NCBI RefSeq assembly: GCF_965638725.1
Contig: NC_134957.1
Location: 17,384,101-17,448,100, forward strand
Reading direction: 5' to 3'
From: Aptenodytes patagonicus
Lineage: Eukaryota; Chordata; Aves; Sphenisciformes; Spheniscidae
DNA: 64,000 nt
Both the position numbers and the translations under genes were made by a program. Numbering within the stretch: position 1 is the stretch's first letter; each line of letters begins with the position of its first letter. Below, piece by piece: positions 62,089 to 64,000 of this stretch. The notes beneath the pieces are model-generated. The model was not told the origin of the DNA, ran no database searches, and saw only the letters and a program-made list of their open reading frames with translations.

Positions 62089-62330
62089 ACTTGTTATACT
62101 TTTCACGGATGAGTTGGGTCATATTTCCCACTGGAGAGCCATCATGGCAGGAAGTCTGGCTGGCATGGTTGCAACCATCGTGACTTACCCCACTGACGTA
62201 ATTAAAACACGGCTCATTGTGCAGAACCGACTGGAACCATCTTACGAAGGAATTCTTCATGCTTTTTACAAAATTTATCATCAAGAAGGACTCCTTGCAC
62301 TCTACCGTGGCGTTTCACCAGCTATATTAG
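62089..62330 (+). CDS. SLC25A43: SLC25A43 exon 2
   Basis: The exon joins CG|A (Arg) and reads LVILFTDELGHISHW, then the second repeat: AIMAGSLAGMVATIVTYPTD, with the full carrier signature PTDVIK and TRLIVQN, followed by EGILHAFYKIYHQEGLLALY and RGVSPAILG. The YRG motif closing the matrix helix of repeat 2 is present. The acceptor is TTTACTCTAG and the donor TTAG|GTAAAA. The 242 bases carry phase 2 into phase 1, which fits exon 3. Confidence 0.95.
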
Positions 62331-63312
62331 GTAAAATAATATTGGGGAAAAATCACCTCAATGCACAATGTTTATTGCAGCTATGTAGTGCGTTCATTTG
62401 CTCACTTGATTTCAAAAGCAAATAGTAATGTTCTTCTGTGGAAGGTATGTAGATTTACAAGGCACGACAATACTGATTACCTCTGCTGCAGCTTTATTGC
62501 TTCAAATTATGACCAAGTGCGTAGCATTTTATGTATGGTTAAGTGTTCAACAAAATACTCTTCTCCTTTTATAGATGATCTAGTTGTGCTCGGATACAAG
62601 ATATCCACCATTTAACCCTTTAAAAAAAAATATATATACACACAGTGTTCCTAATTCCTATCTAAGTGTGAGAGTGTCTCCCTAGCTGTTCAGTGAACCC
62701 AGTATCAGCAGTAATGTATAATTGATGTGAAAAGTGAAGATTAGTGGTATTCTCTCTTTACATGAAATGGCTTTTTAATTATTTATTTACTCTCTATAGC
62801 TTTTAAAGATGCCATTTAACTTTGAGTCCACTTTTTCACAATATGACATTATAAAAAATGCATAATAATGTATAATCTCACTATAAAATTGATGAGAGCA
62901 TGAAACAAGCAAAAGAGGACAGAAGTATCCCTCATCAGCTTGACTGAAGAGGCAACTCTGTTTACCTGTACAACTGCTAGGGTTGGGTTGGACTGGAGAA
63001 AGAGCTTGTCACAAAAGAGAGAACCTGGAGAAAGAGCTGACCTGTCATGAGACTAAAGCAGTTAATTCTGACAACATGCACATTTTAATATGTAAATATA
63101 TGCCCCTATCAGCACATCTAGGTGCTACAATATGGGTGTTTGGTGGTAAACCAAACCTAAAAAATAAAGTTCTTCAAAATATTGATCAGGTTTGAGCAAT
63201 ATGAGGTGTAAACTGGCAGTGGCTCGTTCCACCTTTCTAGGTTATGTGATGAGTAGCTCTGTTTTCTCAGTGTACAGTGTGTTGATATAAACCTGTCTGG
63301 TTTGCTTTCTAG
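62331..63312 (+). other. SLC25A43: SLC25A43 intron 2
   Basis: A GT-AG intron (GTAAAA ... GTTTGCTTTCTAG), AT-rich, with no other feature recognised. Confidence 0.9.
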
Positions 63313-63485
63313 GTGCTGTCCCATTTTCTGCAGGCTCATTCTTTGTTTACATCAATCTGGACAAAATCTGGCGAGAACCCATAATTCATTTCACTCCTCT
63401 TCAGAACTTCATAAATGGCTGTGTAGCAGCTGGTGTGGCACAGACGCTTTCTTTCCCCTTTGAGACTGTCAAGAGGAAGATGCAG
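63313..63485 (+). CDS. SLC25A43: SLC25A43 exon 3 (gene continues beyond the window)
   Basis: The exon reads AVPFSAGSFFVYINLDKIWR, then QNFINGCVAAGVAQTLSFPF and ETVKRKMQ. The third carrier signature PFETVK is intact. It matches human ALPFSAGSLLVYMNLEKIW and LSFPFETVKRKMQ (from memory). The donor CAG|GTACAG at 63485 is in phase 0. The cumulative coding length to here is 687 bases, 229 codons of a roughly 340-residue protein, so one or more 3' exons lie past 64000. No sequence resembling the next exon is present in the last 500 bases. Confidence 0.95.
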
Positions 63486-63604
63486 GTACAGAGCATTCAT
63501 GTTACTAGTACTTTGTTATAGGTGCTTGTTGCAGGAGCTTGGGACAAGACTAGCCAGATGATCATGAGTGCCACTTTATTTCTCTTACCAGTAGGCTACA
63601 GAGA

Positions 63605-63685
63605 CTTTGTTTTAGGATGGTTGGTTTTTGGGTTTTTGTTGTTTGGGTTTTTTTCTTTTTGTTTGGTTGGGGTTTTTTTTTAAGT
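63605..63685 (+). repeat. T/G-rich polypyrimidine-like tract
   Basis: GGTTTTTGGGTTTTTGTTGTTTGG-like low-complexity sequence continuing to TTTTTTTTT, in SLC25A43 intron 3. It is probably a simple repeat. Confidence 0.8.
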
Positions 63686-64000
63686 CTGAAAACTATTGTT
63701 ACAAGTGTGTTGTTACACTTTTAAGGTGGGTTCAAGTACTATCATGGGATATATGTATACTCTCAGACTCTGTGTCTTTAGCTTTATTTCTTTTTTTTTT
63801 TCATAGCAATTCCATCAAATTCTCACAGTTCAGAATTGGCAAACCTTCAGTCAAATAGAGGCATTCAGTCCCCATGGTGGTAGGCAGGATGAATGAGATC
63901 CATGTCATTTTCAGAGCCTGTGTGTCTGCCATTTATGCCTGACCTACATACTGGCAACCACAAGAAACTTGCACAGTAGGTATTAAGTCTGAAGTGTCAG

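Noticed and set aside
61811-62425. 204-codon frame containing SLC25A43 exon 2
   Set aside because: Only the part from 62089 to 62330 is exon; the upstream part is intron 1 read through, as shown by the acceptor at 62088 and the phase from exon 1.
1-64000. Search for CRISPR arrays, operons, tRNA and rRNA genes
   Set aside because: The window is vertebrate nuclear DNA. No regularly spaced repeat arrays, tRNA-like cloverleaf sequences with A and B boxes, or rRNA segments were recognised by eye.

Overview
The window is vertebrate nuclear DNA, almost certainly from a bird and probably from a neoavian species. The support is CR1 LINE fragments with the typical avian 3' tail, a solo LTR of a bird ERV family, long AT-rich introns and compact CpG islands. 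Its anchors, PGRMC1 and SLC25A43, lie in the segment syntenic with human Xq24, which in birds is on chromosome 4 (from memory).

Layout. 1-22.4 kb: AT-rich sequence with no recognisable exon, one rearranged CR1 fragment (16.2 kb) and a perfect 44-bp palindrome (20.1 kb). 22.4-23.1 kb: a CpG island with a good minus-strand splice donor, probably the promoter and first exon of a leftward gene. Synteny suggests the KIAA1210 position, but no coding exon was recognised. 28.2-33.95 kb: complete PGRMC1 on the plus strand, three coding exons, 192 codons, heme-coordinating tyrosine and membrane anchor present. 39.36-44.95 kb: four minus-strand coding exons of an AKAP17B-like gene, a paralogue of the spliceosome-associated PKA anchor AKAP17A. 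One exon is one base short of the length its phases require, so it carries a frameshift as written. The N-terminal RRM-encoding part was not found. 49.2-50.5 kb: a CpG island, presumably the promoter of that gene, with a GGT/GGC repeat. 50.5-51.6 kb: a mosaic made of a decayed intronless NPEPPS copy, an unidentified segment, a copy of a sequence from 46.7 kb and a copy of the CpG-island edge. 56.4-57.2 kb: a 5'-truncated CR1. 58.2 kb to the window end: a CpG island and the first three coding exons of SLC25A43 on the plus strand, with the remaining exons beyond the window.

The genes are not a functional unit. PGRMC1 is a heme-binding ER-membrane adaptor, SLC25A43 an orphan mitochondrial carrier, and the AKAP17B-like product would be a nuclear PKA-anchoring protein if functional. 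The most informative parts are the state of the AKAP17B-like locus, which is a pseudogene in human (from memory), and the NPEPPS mosaic beside its promoter. Gene identities rest on recognised protein sequence and splice-phase bookkeeping done by eye; no database search was run.
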